29,308 bases of DNA, taken from NCBI GenBank assembly GCA_937978655.1, contig CALJUX010000069.1:1-29308 (forward strand), given 5' to 3'. The position numbers were made by a program, and so were the translations under genes. This document shows positions 8,001-16,129 of the stretch, one piece after another. The DNA is from an uncultured Chromatiaceae bacterium (lineage in GTDB: Bacteria; Pseudomonadota; Gammaproteobacteria; Enterobacterales; Alteromonadaceae). The notes below the pieces were generated by a model that saw nothing but the letters and a program-made list of their open reading frames with translations, ran no database searches and was not told the DNA's origin. How positions within the stretch are numbered: the first letter of the stretch is position 1; every line of letters starts with the position of its first letter.

Positions 8001-10991
8001 TTATTTGTCTTCTGTGGTTTTTGCCGTCACCACGCTGAAGCTCAGGCGGGATAATTCCTGTTCCGCCAATGGCATGCTGTAGTAATACCCCTGCACCAGA
8101 TAACAGGCATTATTGTGAAGGAATTCAACCTGTTCTGCGGTTTCCACGCCTTCTGCCACCACGCGCAAATCCATTTTTTGCGCCATAGCAATGATGGCTG
8201 CGGTGATGTCCATGTCGTTTTTATCGTCAGGAATATCTTTGACAAAAGAACGGTCAATTTTCAGTTCATCTACCGGAAAGCGCTTGAGGTAACTCAGCGA
8301 AGAATAGCCTGTACCAAAGTCATCAATTGATAAAGCCAATCCGAGCCGTTTTAACTCATTGAGCTGGGTAATGGCCGCATCAGTATCGCCCATCAGCATG
8401 CTTTCGGTAATTTCGAGGATCAGATATTCCGCCTGCGCACCAGTGCGTTTGAGCACCCGCTCCACGAGGCCTGGCAGGTCCTGATCAGTAAACTGCCGGG
8501 CTGACAGATTCACCGACACGGTGATCAACTGGCCCCGCGCATGCTGGCGGGCCAGAAAACGACAGGCTTCCCATAAAATCCATTCGCCAATTTGCACAAT
8601 CAGCCCGGTTGATTCTGCCACCGGAATAAATTTCAGCGGCGGCACCATGGTATTGTCCGGCCGCAACCAGCGCAGCAAGGTTTCGTAGCCTTTGACTTCA
8701 TTGCTGCGGATATCAATTTTTGGCTGGTAATACAGCAGGAATTGCTGCTCACGAATGGCTTCACGCAGCTGGTTCTCTATATGCAAACGGTCGTTGGCGG
8801 CGTCGTTCAGTTCCTGACTGAAGAAGTGGTAGGTATTTTTGCCACGGGCTTTCGCTTCATACATCGCCAAATCGGCGTGCTTGAGCAACATCTCTTCTTC
8901 GTCGGCGTCCTGCGGCGCGATGGTGATGCCAATACTGGCGCTGATCGCCACGTCATGGCCGGCCAGCCGCACTGGCTGGGCAAACGCCTGTTGCAGATTC
9001 TCGGCGATACTGGCGGCCGCTTTGCGATCGGAGATGCCGCTTAAAATCACCGCGAATTCATCACCGCCCAAACGGGCAATAGTGTCTTCTTCACGCAGCC
9101 GGCTAATCAGCCGCCGCGCCACTTCTTTGAGTAATTCATCGCCGGCATCATGACCCAGCGTGTCATTAATGCGTTTAAACTCGTCTAAATCAAAATACAA
9201 CAGCGCAAAGTGGTAATAACCACGCGCCGCCATCGCAATGGCTTTTCTGAGCTGGTCGCGGAAATAACTGCGGTTGGCAAGGCCGGTTAACACGTCGTAA
9301 TAAGCCAGCTGCTCCATTTTGCGCTGACTTTCTTTGATAAACGAAATGTCCTGCATCGCGCAGACATAGTTACTGACATCACCTTTGTCGTCGCGAATAG
9401 GCGCTATAGCGAGGCTGGCCCAGAATTGTTTATTGCCCTGTTGCAGCAACATATCGCCGCGCCAGTGGTGCCGCTCCTGCAAACTTTGCAAAATGTCTTC
9501 ACCGACAAAACGCATTTCCTGAGCAAACAACAGATGCAACGGCCGGCTGAGCACAGACTCCGGCTCGGCGGCAATCATCTCCAGCAGAAACGGATTGACG
9601 TACTCAACCACCAGCGCACTGTCCGTCAGCACAATGCCGGAGCTGGAAAACGCCACCGCTTTACTCAGTTTGCGGGTGGCGCGTTCGGCTTCCTCTTTTT
9701 CCTGGATCCGGGTATTTAACCCCGTGATCAGTTGAGTGATTTCATCAGACATCCGGGCAAATGCCCGGTTCAGCAGACCAATTTCATCAGAACGGTTATC
9801 CAGTTCAATCCGTTCGGCATCAGAATGCGACAGGCGCTGCACGGCGTTCGCCAGATTAGTCAGGCGTTTGAGCACAAATTTATAGATAAAAAACTGCAGT
9901 GCTAAGGCTACGATCAAGGCGACCAGCAGAAACAGCAACACCACTTTATTACGATAATCCTGCAGGCCTTTTACCACATCGGCTTTGGCGTGGTACAACA
10001 TCACATGCCAGTCCAGCCGGTCAATCCGGGCACTGGACACCACATAGTTCTCCACCTGACGGCTGATTTGTTGTTGTGCCGTCGGCCGTTTCAGCACATC
10101 CTGCATAAAACGATGCAGTTCCTGCTGCTGCGGTTTTAAGCCTTCGGCCAGCTGATTCATCTGTGGTTTGGCGATTTGTCGCTGCAGACTGTTCTGCGCA
10201 TCGAGTAATAAACTGCCCTTGCCATCAAATAACATCGCCTGCCGGCCAGGCTCCCACTGCGCGACCTGCCCGAGGTTGGCGAAGATGTCGTCGAGCACCA
10301 GATCGGTGCCGGTCACCCCAACAAATTCATCGTTGATATACACCGGGATCACCAGACTGGTCATCCATTTCTGCCAGATGGAGTCGTAATAAAGCGGCGT
10401 CCAGCGTGGTAAACGGGCCGGATTTTGTGCCGGTGCGGCAATTTTAAAGAACACATCCTGGTTAAAATCGTGATCTGCCGGGATCTCCAGTGCCCAATCG
10501 GCCGGCGCGATGCGGATAAAGCCGTCTTTGGAAATAAAATAGAAGTTAAAAAAGTCTTCCAGCAACACCGGCGCTAATTGCTGCCATACCTGCTGCGTCT
10601 GGACAAAATAACTGTGGGGCTGCGCGCTGAAACGCTGTTGTTGCTGAAACGCTGCCGACAAATCGTCTTTGCTGCGTAAGCTGCCGTCGGCATAACTTTC
10701 AGCCTGATGCTGTAACTGCGCGGGTTGTGTTTGCAGGTAGCGGGTTACCACCTGATTGGCGCTGATGGCCTTTTTCTCTTTTTGCCAGAACTCATTATCC
10801 AGCTGACGGGCATACCGGCTGGTGGTCTGTTCAAGCTCGGCATGCTCCTGACTAATTAACACGTCCTGCTGCAGCGCCAGCATAGCAAAGGCGATCACAG
10901 TACTGGCCAGTACCGTTAATAAAAACACCAGAGCCGAAAATTTGATGCTGAGAGAATTGAGCCCAGTCGTTTTGTAGATGGATTCCTTCAC
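8001..10991 (-). CDS. Membrane-bound Cache-HAMP-PAS-GGDEF-EAL cyclic di-GMP enzyme
   Basis: The 996-residue protein makes and/or breaks cyclic di-GMP at the inner membrane. Order: a first transmembrane helix (about 17-42), a periplasmic Cache-type sensor (about 45-345), a second helix (about 347-370), HAMP (to about 420), PAS (about 440-560), GGDEF and EAL. The GGDEF motif is intact (642-646), with an inhibitory-site RxxD (REED) at the proper five-residue distance before it. The EAL domain keeps its signature residues: E770 in YETLLRW, N in SVNLSARQF, E in LEITES, DD in SIDDFGTGYSSL, K in LKIDRSF, E in VAEGVET and Q in VQGYYYS. Both activities are therefore possible. It is the first gene of a minus-strand run with the two amidohydrolases (30-base gap). 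Whether they share a transcript is inferred from spacing only. Confidence 0.94.
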   Translation of the reverse strand: MKESIYKTTGLNSLSIKFSALVFLLTVLASTVIAFAMLALQQDVLISQEHAELEQTTSRYARQLDNEFWQKEKKAISANQVVTRYLQTQPAQLQHQAESYADGSLRSKDDLSAAFQQQQRFSAQPHSYFVQTQQVWQQLAPVLLEDFFNFYFISKDGFIRIAPADWALEIPADHDFNQDVFFKIAAPAQNPARLPRWTPLYYDSIWQKWMTSLVIPVYINDEFVGVTGTDLVLDDIFANLGQVAQWEPGRQAMLFDGKGSLLLDAQNSLQRQIAKPQMNQLAEGLKPQQQELHRFMQDVLKRPTAQQQISRQVENYVVSSARIDRLDWHVMLYHAKADVVKGLQDYRNKVVLLFLLVALIVALALQFFIYKFVLKRLTNLANAVQRLSHSDAERIELDNRSDEIGLLNRAFARMSDEITQLITGLNTRIQEKEEAERATRKLSKAVAFSSSGIVLTDSALVVEYVNPFLLEMIAAEPESVLSRPLHLLFAQEMRFVGEDILQSLQERHHWRGDMLLQQGNKQFWASLAIAPIRDDKGDVSNYVCAMQDISFIKESQRKMEQLAYYDVLTGLANRSYFRDQLRKAIAMAARGYYHFALLYFDLDEFKRINDTLGHDAGDELLKEVARRLISRLREEDTIARLGGDEFAVILSGISDRKAAASIAENLQQAFAQPVRLAGHDVAISASIGITIAPQDADEEEMLLKHADLAMYEAKARGKNTYHFFSQELNDAANDRLHIENQLREAIREQQFLLYYQPKIDIRSNEVKGYETLLRWLRPDNTMVPPLKFIPVAESTGLIVQIGEWILWEACRFLARQHARGQLITVSVNLSARQFTDQDLPGLVERVLKRTGAQAEYLILEITESMLMGDTDAAITQLNELKRLGLALSIDDFGTGYSSLSYLKRFPVDELKIDRSFVKDIPDDKNDMDITAAIIAMAQKMDLRVVAEGVETAEQVEFLHNNACYLVQGYYYSMPLAEQELSRLSFSVVTAKTTEDK

Positions 10992-11065
10992 GGGTTACGC
11001 CTGCTCGTTGAAAGTCCGCTCACTGGACGTTGCGATAGCCTGATGGTAAAACACTGTGAGACCAA

Positions 11066-11095
11066 TTGAACCCAAGTGCAGAAAACCATTAGCAT
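11066..11095 (+). promoter_or_regulatory. Candidate promoter for the cytochrome c' gene
   Basis: TTGAAC (11066-11071) and TAGCAT (11090-11095) are 18 bases apart and lie 35 bases before the ATG of the cytochrome gene. Each box matches four or more consensus positions. The match was judged by eye. Confidence 0.35.
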
Positions 11096-11130
11096 TATTG
11101 CATGCAAATCCGACAAATGAGAATCGAACA

Positions 11131-11586
11131 ATGAAAAAACTACTGACTACTTTCCTGCTGACTGCGCTGACCACCACAACCGTATGCGCCGCGACGGCTT
11201 TCACTGACGCCAAAGATGCGCTGGACTACCGCCAGTCGGCATTCACACTGATCCGCCACAACACCGGTGATATTGGCGAGATGTTACAGGGCAAAGTGCC
11301 GTTTGACGCCAAACGTGTGCAACAACGCGCCGACGCTTTAGCGGCTCTGGCCACCCTGCCATGGGACGGTTTCCGCACCGCCGGAACTGAAGCCGGCGGC
11401 GGTGATGCCAAAGCTGAGATCTGGGCGGATTTTAAAGACTTTACCGCCAAAGCAGATAAATTCCAGCTTGACGCCAAAGCACTGCAAACTGCGGCACAAA
11501 GCGCTGATCAGGCGAAAATCAAAGCCGCTTTTGCGACTTTTCGTGGCAACTGCAAAGCCTGTCACGACAAATATAAAGCAGATTAA
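11131..11586 (+). CDS. Periplasmic c'/c556-type cytochrome
   Basis: From the ATG at 11131 the product has 151 residues; a longer in-frame start 75 bases upstream would disrupt the signal peptide. Residues 1-20 form a clear Sec signal (MKKLLTTFLLTALTTTTVCA). The single haem-binding motif CKACH is at 141-145, at the C-terminus, as in the four-helix cytochrome c' family. Helix A reads ALDYRQSAFTLIRHNTGD, in which the position of the c556 axial methionine (RQAAM) is phenylalanine. The haem may therefore be five-coordinate, as in gas-binding cytochromes c'. The gene converges with a b561-type cytochrome on a shared terminator. Soluble c' and membrane b561 cytochromes are often neighbours, suggesting a small electron-transfer pair. 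The role could be NO handling or electron shuttling; neither is proved here. Confidence 0.92.
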   Translation: MKKLLTTFLLTALTTTTVCAATAFTDAKDALDYRQSAFTLIRHNTGDIGEMLQGKVPFDAKRVQQRADALAALATLPWDGFRTAGTEAGGGDAKAEIWADFKDFTAKADKFQLDAKALQTAAQSADQAKIKAAFATFRGNCKACHDKYKAD

Positions 11587-11603
11587 CGGCGCGGCCTGAC
11601 GTT

Positions 11604-11631
11604 AAAAACGGAGCAACAGCTCCGTTTTTTT
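11604..11631. terminator. Bidirectional terminator between cytochrome c' and cytochrome b561
   Basis: AAAAACGGAGC (11604-11614) pairs perfectly with GCTCCGTTTTT (11619-11629) around an AACA loop. It has T-runs in both orientations and sits between the two convergent stop codons. Confidence 0.93.
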
Positions 11632-11639
11632 ATCGGCGG

Positions 11640-12332
11640 TTATTCACCAGTAATGGCCTGCACATCCGCCAGCACTTGTGGCCAGATGGCACTGCCCTGC
11701 CAGCCCAGCAACGCGCCAAACAACAGCAGCACCAGCCACAGATAGTTGCGGCTGGCGACAAACCTTGCAGGCGGGGTGTTTGCAGGCAGCGTCTTGCGGC
11801 CATGCCACATCGCACTGATCACTTTATCGCCGCGCAGCTGATGCCACAGCGCTGCCAGCACGTGCAGGGCAACCAGGCCCAACAGCAGATTAAATCCAAG
11901 TTGGTGCCAGCTGCCAGCCAGACTGCTCAGCCAATCAGGTACCAGACTATACAACGGCCCCTCAGTCATCACCTCGTCTGTGGTCATTAGGCCGGAGACA
12001 AACTGCAAGGTGACCAGCAGCAACAACGCCAGAATCATCAGGGCTGACAGCGGATTGTGCCCGGCCACCGCAGTTTTATGCGCCAGATAATGCCGCAACC
12101 GGCGCCACCCCGGCACAAAATGGCGGAAGCGTGCCGTCTCACTGCCCACCAGGCCCCAAATCAGCCGTGCCGCGACTAACGACGCCAGCGTGTAAGCCAG
12201 CAGCTGATGCAGGCCATACCATTCCTGCTCTGCGCTGTACCAGAGCCCGGCCAGCAGCAACAGCTGCAGCCAGTGAAACAGCCGTACGGCGCGGTCAAAC
12301 ACCGGCATTTGTCCTGAACCAATTTCTTGCAT
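11640..12332 (-). CDS. Cytochrome b561 family membrane protein
   Basis: The 230-residue product has several transmembrane segments (about 20-33, 41-60, 95-113, 142-164 and 198-215). Histidines in the positions expected for di-haem b561-type cytochromes are in VRLFHWLQ, YGLHQLLAY, SWHQLGFN and ALHVLAALWH. Such proteins carry electrons between membrane quinones or dehydrogenases and periplasmic acceptors. The convergent periplasmic cytochrome c' is a plausible partner, although the two genes are not in one operon. The ATG at 12332 has AGGTG upstream. A second in-frame ATG at 12308 also has AGGACA upstream and would remove eight residues, so the exact start is uncertain. Confidence 0.9.
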   Translation of the reverse strand: MQEIGSGQMPVFDRAVRLFHWLQLLLLAGLWYSAEQEWYGLHQLLAYTLASLVAARLIWGLVGSETARFRHFVPGWRRLRHYLAHKTAVAGHNPLSALMILALLLLVTLQFVSGLMTTDEVMTEGPLYSLVPDWLSSLAGSWHQLGFNLLLGLVALHVLAALWHQLRGDKVISAMWHGRKTLPANTPPARFVASRNYLWLVLLLFGALLGWQGSAIWPQVLADVQAITGE

Positions 12333-12348
12333 ATAACACCTAATCTTC

Positions 12349-12357
12349 TGTGATAAT
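12349..12357 (+). promoter_or_regulatory. Candidate extended -10 promoter for the acylase gene
   Basis: TGTGATAAT combines an extended TGn element with GATAAT (five of six matches to TATAAT), 33 bases before the acylase start. A weak TTGCAT at 12327-12332 could be the -35 box but the spacing is long (19 bases). Confidence 0.4.
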
Positions 12358-12390
12358 CTGGATACTTCGGGTCAAAAAGAGTGCATCTTC

Positions 12391-14745
12391 ATGAAAATTA
12401 TAAAAAATATGTTAGTGGGTTTCCTGCTGCTGCTGGCATTGGCAGCAGCGGCAGGTTATCTGATGGTGCAACAAAGCCTGCCCCTGTATCAAGGCCAACT
12501 GACCGCAGCGGTGCAGCAACAGGTCGTTTCCAGCCGTGATGCCCAGGGTTATCTGAGTATTCGGGCGAAAAATCGCCAGGACGCGGCCTTTGCGCTGGGC
12601 TTCGCCCACGCTCAGGACCGGTTTTTCCAGATGGATCTGCTGCGGCGTAATGCCGCCGGCGAGCTGGCCGCCCTGTTTGGCCGCACCGCACTGGATTTTG
12701 ACAAGCAGCAGCGCATCCATCGTTTTCGTGACCGGGCTGATGCGATTCTGCTGCAGTTGCCCAAAGGGCAGCGCGAGATGCTGGAACGCTATGCTGCAGG
12801 CGCAAACGCCGGCTTACAGCAGCTGGGGTTACCGCCGTTTGAATATCTGTTGCTGACCCAACAGCCAAAGCCCTGGCAGGCCGCAGATTCCCTGCTGGTG
12901 ATCTACAGCATGTTTCTGGACTTACAGGGCGCCCGTGGCAAAGACGAACTGGCGCAAGGCGCTTTAAAAGCCGCGGTATCGACGCAGTGGTATCAGTTCC
13001 TGACCCAGCACAGCAGCGACTGGCAGGCCGCTATTGACGGCTCCGAAGCCAAACCACTGCCGCTGCCCGCAAGCCCGCTACCGGCCTTCCTGAAAGCCAT
13101 TCCGGCGCAGGCCTGCACCGACTGTAGTCTGACCGACAGCCGTGACATCGGCTCGAATAACTTTGCCGTTGCCGCCAGCGCCAGCAAAGATGGCCGCGCT
13201 ATTCTGGCCGATGACATGCATCTGGCGATCCGTGTTCCCGGAACCTGGTACAAAGCCAGCCTGACCTGGCAGGAAGGCGACCGTCAGCACAGCGTTGCCG
13301 GGGTGACTTTACCCGGCACCCCTGCTGTTGTTGCCGGCAGTAACGGCCATATTGCCTGGGGTTTTACCAACAGTACCGCCGACTGGCACGATGTCATCGC
13401 GCTGAAAATGGACGACAGTGGCCAGAAGTACCAGACGCCAGCCGGCTTGCAGGAATTCAGTTATAACAACGAAGTCATTGAAGTGAAAGGCGAAGCCGAT
13501 GTGGTGCTGTTGATCAAAGAGACGCAGTGGGGCCCGGTGCTGCCGGCGCCATTTGAGCATTTTGCCTTGCGCTGGGTCGCCCACGACCGGGAAAGTATCA
13601 ATCTGAATATGCTGGCGCTGGAGCAGGTCAACACCAGTGCCGAAGCGCTGGCACTGGCACCGGCTATCGGTGTACCGGCGCAAAACCTGCTGGTGGCCGA
13701 TGCCAAAGGCCAAATTGGCTGGACCATTATCGGCGCTATTCCTGAGCGCCAGCTGCAGGACTGGGACACGCCACAAGACTGGAGTGAAGGTAAAAACTAC
13801 TGGTCTGGTTATCTTACCGCCAAAGACTACCCGCAACTTTATGCTCCCAAAGACGGCCGGCTCTGGACCGCCAATGCCCGGACTGTCGGTGGCGATGCTC
13901 TGGCGCTGCTGGGCAATGGCGGGTATGACATAGGCGCCCGCGGCAAACAAATCCGCGACCGGTTGTTTGCCTTAGCGCAGCACGACGAAAAGTCGTTACA
14001 CGCGATCCAGCTCGACCATGAAGCGTTATTCCTCAAACGCTGGCAAACCTTGTTACTCGACGTGCTGACACCGGAATTTGTTGCCGCGCAGCAACTTGGC
14101 CAGTACCGCCAGTGGATTGAAACCGACAGCCAGGCCGCGAGCCGTGACGCCATCGGCTATAGCCTGCTGCGGGCCTTTCGCGACAAAACGCTGGAGCTGA
14201 TATTCGCCCCACTGGCGGCACAGCTCGAAGCACAGCAACTGCGTTTACGTGATTTAAAAATGGTGCCGGAAACCCCGGCCTGGGCGCTGTTACAGGCGCG
14301 GCGTGACGATACGTTACCCGGCGAATTCCAGAGCTGGGATGCGTTGCTACAACAAGCGGTGTTGGATTCTGTCGCACAGCTCAAAGCACAAACCGAAGGG
14401 GATTTAAGCAAAGCACGCTGGGGAACGCTCAACAGCGCTGAAATTCAGCATCCGCTGACCAAAGCGCTGCCATTTCTCGGCCGCTGGTTAAATATGCCGG
14501 CCGATCCGCTGGCTGGCGATCGGCATATGCCGCGGGTGCAGCTCAAAGTGCACGGCCAGAGTGAACGCATGGTGGTATCACCGGGCCATGAAGCCGATGG
14601 CATTCTGCTGATCCCGACCGGCCAGTCAGGTCACCCGCTGTCAGAGTTTTATGCCGCCGACCATCCGTACTGGCTCAGTGAAAAACCGCTCGGCTTTTTG
14701 CCGCAGGCGGAAAAATATTCACTGCAATTGCTGCCACAGCGTTGA
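12391..14745 (+). CDS. Penicillin acylase family Ntn hydrolase
   Basis: The 784-residue precursor belongs to the penicillin G acylase / acyl-homoserine-lactone acylase family, which cleaves amide bonds in the periplasm after self-cleavage into two chains. An N-terminal hydrophobic segment (about 7-26) directs export or anchors the protein. The alpha chain carries AFALGFAHAQDRFFQMDLLRR-like residues at about 66-86. The beta chain would start at the nucleophile S255 in IGSNNFAVAAS, after the linker CTDCSLTDSRD. Further family segments are ADDMHLAIRVPGTWYKASL, PGTPAVVAGSNGHIAWGFTN and RWGTLNS. Length and order match QuiP/PvdQ-like enzymes, so long-chain AHL or another N-acyl amide is a possible substrate. 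The sequence does not settle this. Its stop codon lies 33 bases before the phe leader peptide. Confidence 0.92.
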   Translation: MKIIKNMLVGFLLLLALAAAAGYLMVQQSLPLYQGQLTAAVQQQVVSSRDAQGYLSIRAKNRQDAAFALGFAHAQDRFFQMDLLRRNAAGELAALFGRTALDFDKQQRIHRFRDRADAILLQLPKGQREMLERYAAGANAGLQQLGLPPFEYLLLTQQPKPWQAADSLLVIYSMFLDLQGARGKDELAQGALKAAVSTQWYQFLTQHSSDWQAAIDGSEAKPLPLPASPLPAFLKAIPAQACTDCSLTDSRDIGSNNFAVAASASKDGRAILADDMHLAIRVPGTWYKASLTWQEGDRQHSVAGVTLPGTPAVVAGSNGHIAWGFTNSTADWHDVIALKMDDSGQKYQTPAGLQEFSYNNEVIEVKGEADVVLLIKETQWGPVLPAPFEHFALRWVAHDRESINLNMLALEQVNTSAEALALAPAIGVPAQNLLVADAKGQIGWTIIGAIPERQLQDWDTPQDWSEGKNYWSGYLTAKDYPQLYAPKDGRLWTANARTVGGDALALLGNGGYDIGARGKQIRDRLFALAQHDEKSLHAIQLDHEALFLKRWQTLLLDVLTPEFVAAQQLGQYRQWIETDSQAASRDAIGYSLLRAFRDKTLELIFAPLAAQLEAQQLRLRDLKMVPETPAWALLQARRDDTLPGEFQSWDALLQQAVLDSVAQLKAQTEGDLSKARWGTLNSAEIQHPLTKALPFLGRWLNMPADPLAGDRHMPRVQLKVHGQSERMVVSPGHEADGILLIPTGQSGHPLSEFYAADHPYWLSEKPLGFLPQAEKYSLQLLPQR

Positions 14746-14778
14746 CTTTAGCCATCCAGACGGAATAAGGTAGCCGCT

Positions 14779-14838
14779 ATGCAAAAAATTCTGACGACTC
14801 GCTTCTTTTTTAGCTTTACCACCCAATCCGGGAGGTAA
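14779..14838 (+). CDS. pheL: Phenylalanine-rich leader peptide of the pheA attenuator
   Basis: This 19-residue open frame encodes MQKILTTRFFFSFTTQSGR. Four of its five codons from 14803 to 14817 are for phenylalanine (FFFSF), the layout of PheL peptides upstream of pheA in Gammaproteobacteria. AAGG eight bases before the ATG is the likely ribosome binding site. The last codons lie inside the first strands of the attenuator hairpins, so ribosome position over the Phe codons or at the stop codon decides which RNA hairpin forms. It has no function as a protein; translation of the frame is the sensor of charged tRNA-Phe. Confidence 0.93.
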   Translation: MQKILTTRFFFSFTTQSGR

Positions 14839-14875
14839 CTGGCTGCGCGTGTGTCAAACCAGTTGAAAACCTCCC
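14818..14875 (+). promoter_or_regulatory. Transcription attenuator (protector and antiterminator) of pheA
   Basis: Three alternative pairings are visible. The protector pairs ACCACCC (14818-14824) with GGGAGGT (14830-14836), with one A-A mismatch. The antiterminator pairs GGGAGGT and AACTGG (14830-14842) with CCAGTT (14859-14864) and ACCTCCC (14869-14875), 13 base pairs with a GAAA bulge. The terminator uses 14867-14889. A ribosome stalled at the Phe codons covers the protector strand and frees the antiterminator. A ribosome reaching the stop codon covers the antiterminator's 5' strand and lets the terminator form. Confidence 0.9.
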
Positions 14876-14892
14876 AATCCGGGAGGTTTTTT
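14867..14892 (+). terminator. Attenuator terminator of pheA
   Basis: AAACCTCCC (14867-14875) pairs with GGGAGGTTT (14881-14889) around AATCC, followed by a T-run to 14892. It ends 22 bases before the pheA start codon. Confidence 0.94.
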
Positions 14893-14914
14893 CGTTTCAG
14901 GGGACAGGAAAAAA

Positions 14915-16072
14915 ATGCCAATCGAACTTGATCAAATTCGTCACGACATCAGTGACACCGACCAGCAGCTGCTGGGTTTATTAGCTAAACGTCGCGCGCT
15001 GGCGTTAAGCGTTGCCGAAGCCAAACTGGCGCAAAACAAACCGATCCGCGACCAGAAGCGCGAAGAAGAGCTGTTGCTGTCACTGATTGGCAAAGGCAAA
15101 GACTTAGGCCTCGACGCCCAATACGTCACCCGGCTCTACCATGTGATCATTGAAGATTCCGTGCTGCAGCAACAAGCCAAAGTGCAAGGCCAACTCAATG
15201 GCGAAAACGGCCCGGTCTGCCGCGTCGCATTCCTCGGCCGGCAAGGTTCTTACAGTTATTGGGCCACACAAAAATACTTCACCCGCCGCGCCGAAAAGCT
15301 GATTGAAATTGGCTGCGACAGCTTTAATGAAATCGTCCAGGCGGTTGAAACCGGTCATGCCGACTATGCGGTGTTACCGATTGAAAACACGTCCAGCGGC
15401 AGTATCAATGAAGTGTTTGATTTACTGCAGCACACGCGTTTATCGATTGTTGGCGAGCTGACGCACCCAATCAAACATTGCCTGCTTGGTTTGCCTGGCA
15501 CTGATTTGAGTAAAATCAAACAGATCTGTGCGCATCCGCAAGTTATCGCACAGTGCAGCCAGTATCTGCAGACGCTCAGCAACATCAAAATTGAATATTG
15601 CGACGCCTCGAGTGACGCCTTTAACCGGGTGCGCCAGGCACAGGATTTATCCGTGGTCGCCATCGGTGGTGAAGAAGGCGGCAAACTTTATGGCCTGGAA
15701 GTGTTAGGCCGTGAACTCGCCAATCAAAAAGACAACGTCAGCCGTTTTATTGTGGTGGCGCGTAAACCGATTAATGTGGCGAAAGCCATTCCGGCCAAAA
15801 CCACTTTTATTATGTATACCGGCCAGCAGCCCGGCGCTTTGGTGGACGCGCTGACCGTGCTGAAACAACATGGCATCAGCATGGGTAAACTGGAATCGCG
15901 GCCCATTCCCGGTAATCCGTGGGAAGAGATGTTTTATGTCGATGTCTTTGCCAACCTCGACGACTACGCGATGAAACGGGCGCTGGATGAACTGAACCGG
16001 ATCACGCGCTTTGTCAAAGTGCTGGGCTGTTATCCGAGTGAAGACGTGGCACCGACAGTGGTACAGGCTTGA
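14915..16072 (+). CDS. pheA: Bifunctional chorismate mutase / prephenate dehydratase (P-protein)
   Basis: The 385-residue product is a full-length PheA fusion, the committed enzyme of phenylalanine synthesis: chorismate to prephenate to phenylpyruvate. Residues 1-90 are the AroQ chorismate mutase domain (IRHDISDTDQQLLGLLAKRR, then KPIRDQKREEELL). Residues about 105-285 are prephenate dehydratase (VAFLGRQGSYSYWATQKYF, PIENTSSGSINEVFDLLQHT, AIGGEEGGKLYGLEVL). Residues about 295-370 are the ACT regulatory domain, with GALVDALTVL and the Phe-binding ESRPIPGNPWEEMFYVD. The gene is therefore expected to be controlled twice: by attenuation through pheL and by feedback inhibition by phenylalanine. 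The start has AGGGGACAGGAAAAA-type purine-rich sequence upstream. Nothing in it is unusual. Confidence 0.98.
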   Translation: MPIELDQIRHDISDTDQQLLGLLAKRRALALSVAEAKLAQNKPIRDQKREEELLLSLIGKGKDLGLDAQYVTRLYHVIIEDSVLQQQAKVQGQLNGENGPVCRVAFLGRQGSYSYWATQKYFTRRAEKLIEIGCDSFNEIVQAVETGHADYAVLPIENTSSGSINEVFDLLQHTRLSIVGELTHPIKHCLLGLPGTDLSKIKQICAHPQVIAQCSQYLQTLSNIKIEYCDASSDAFNRVRQAQDLSVVAIGGEEGGKLYGLEVLGRELANQKDNVSRFIVVARKPINVAKAIPAKTTFIMYTGQQPGALVDALTVLKQHGISMGKLESRPIPGNPWEEMFYVDVFANLDDYAMKRALDELNRITRFVKVLGCYPSEDVAPTVVQA

Positions 16073-16129
16073 CAGCAGTTTGAATCAGCACCTATACCGG
16101 AAGCAATTGAATGCTGCAGTGGAGACATC

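Noticed and set aside
13309..13950. A 213-codon minus-strand open frame opposite the acylase gene
   Set aside because: It lies wholly inside a convincing Ntn hydrolase gene. Its translation has no domain, and it is a product of high GC and codon bias on the coding strand.
14742..14769. TTGACT with AATAAG as a promoter for pheL
   Set aside because: The start site would fall nearly at the pheL start codon, leaving no room for the AAGG ribosome binding site. The true promoter is probably inside the acylase gene's 3' end.
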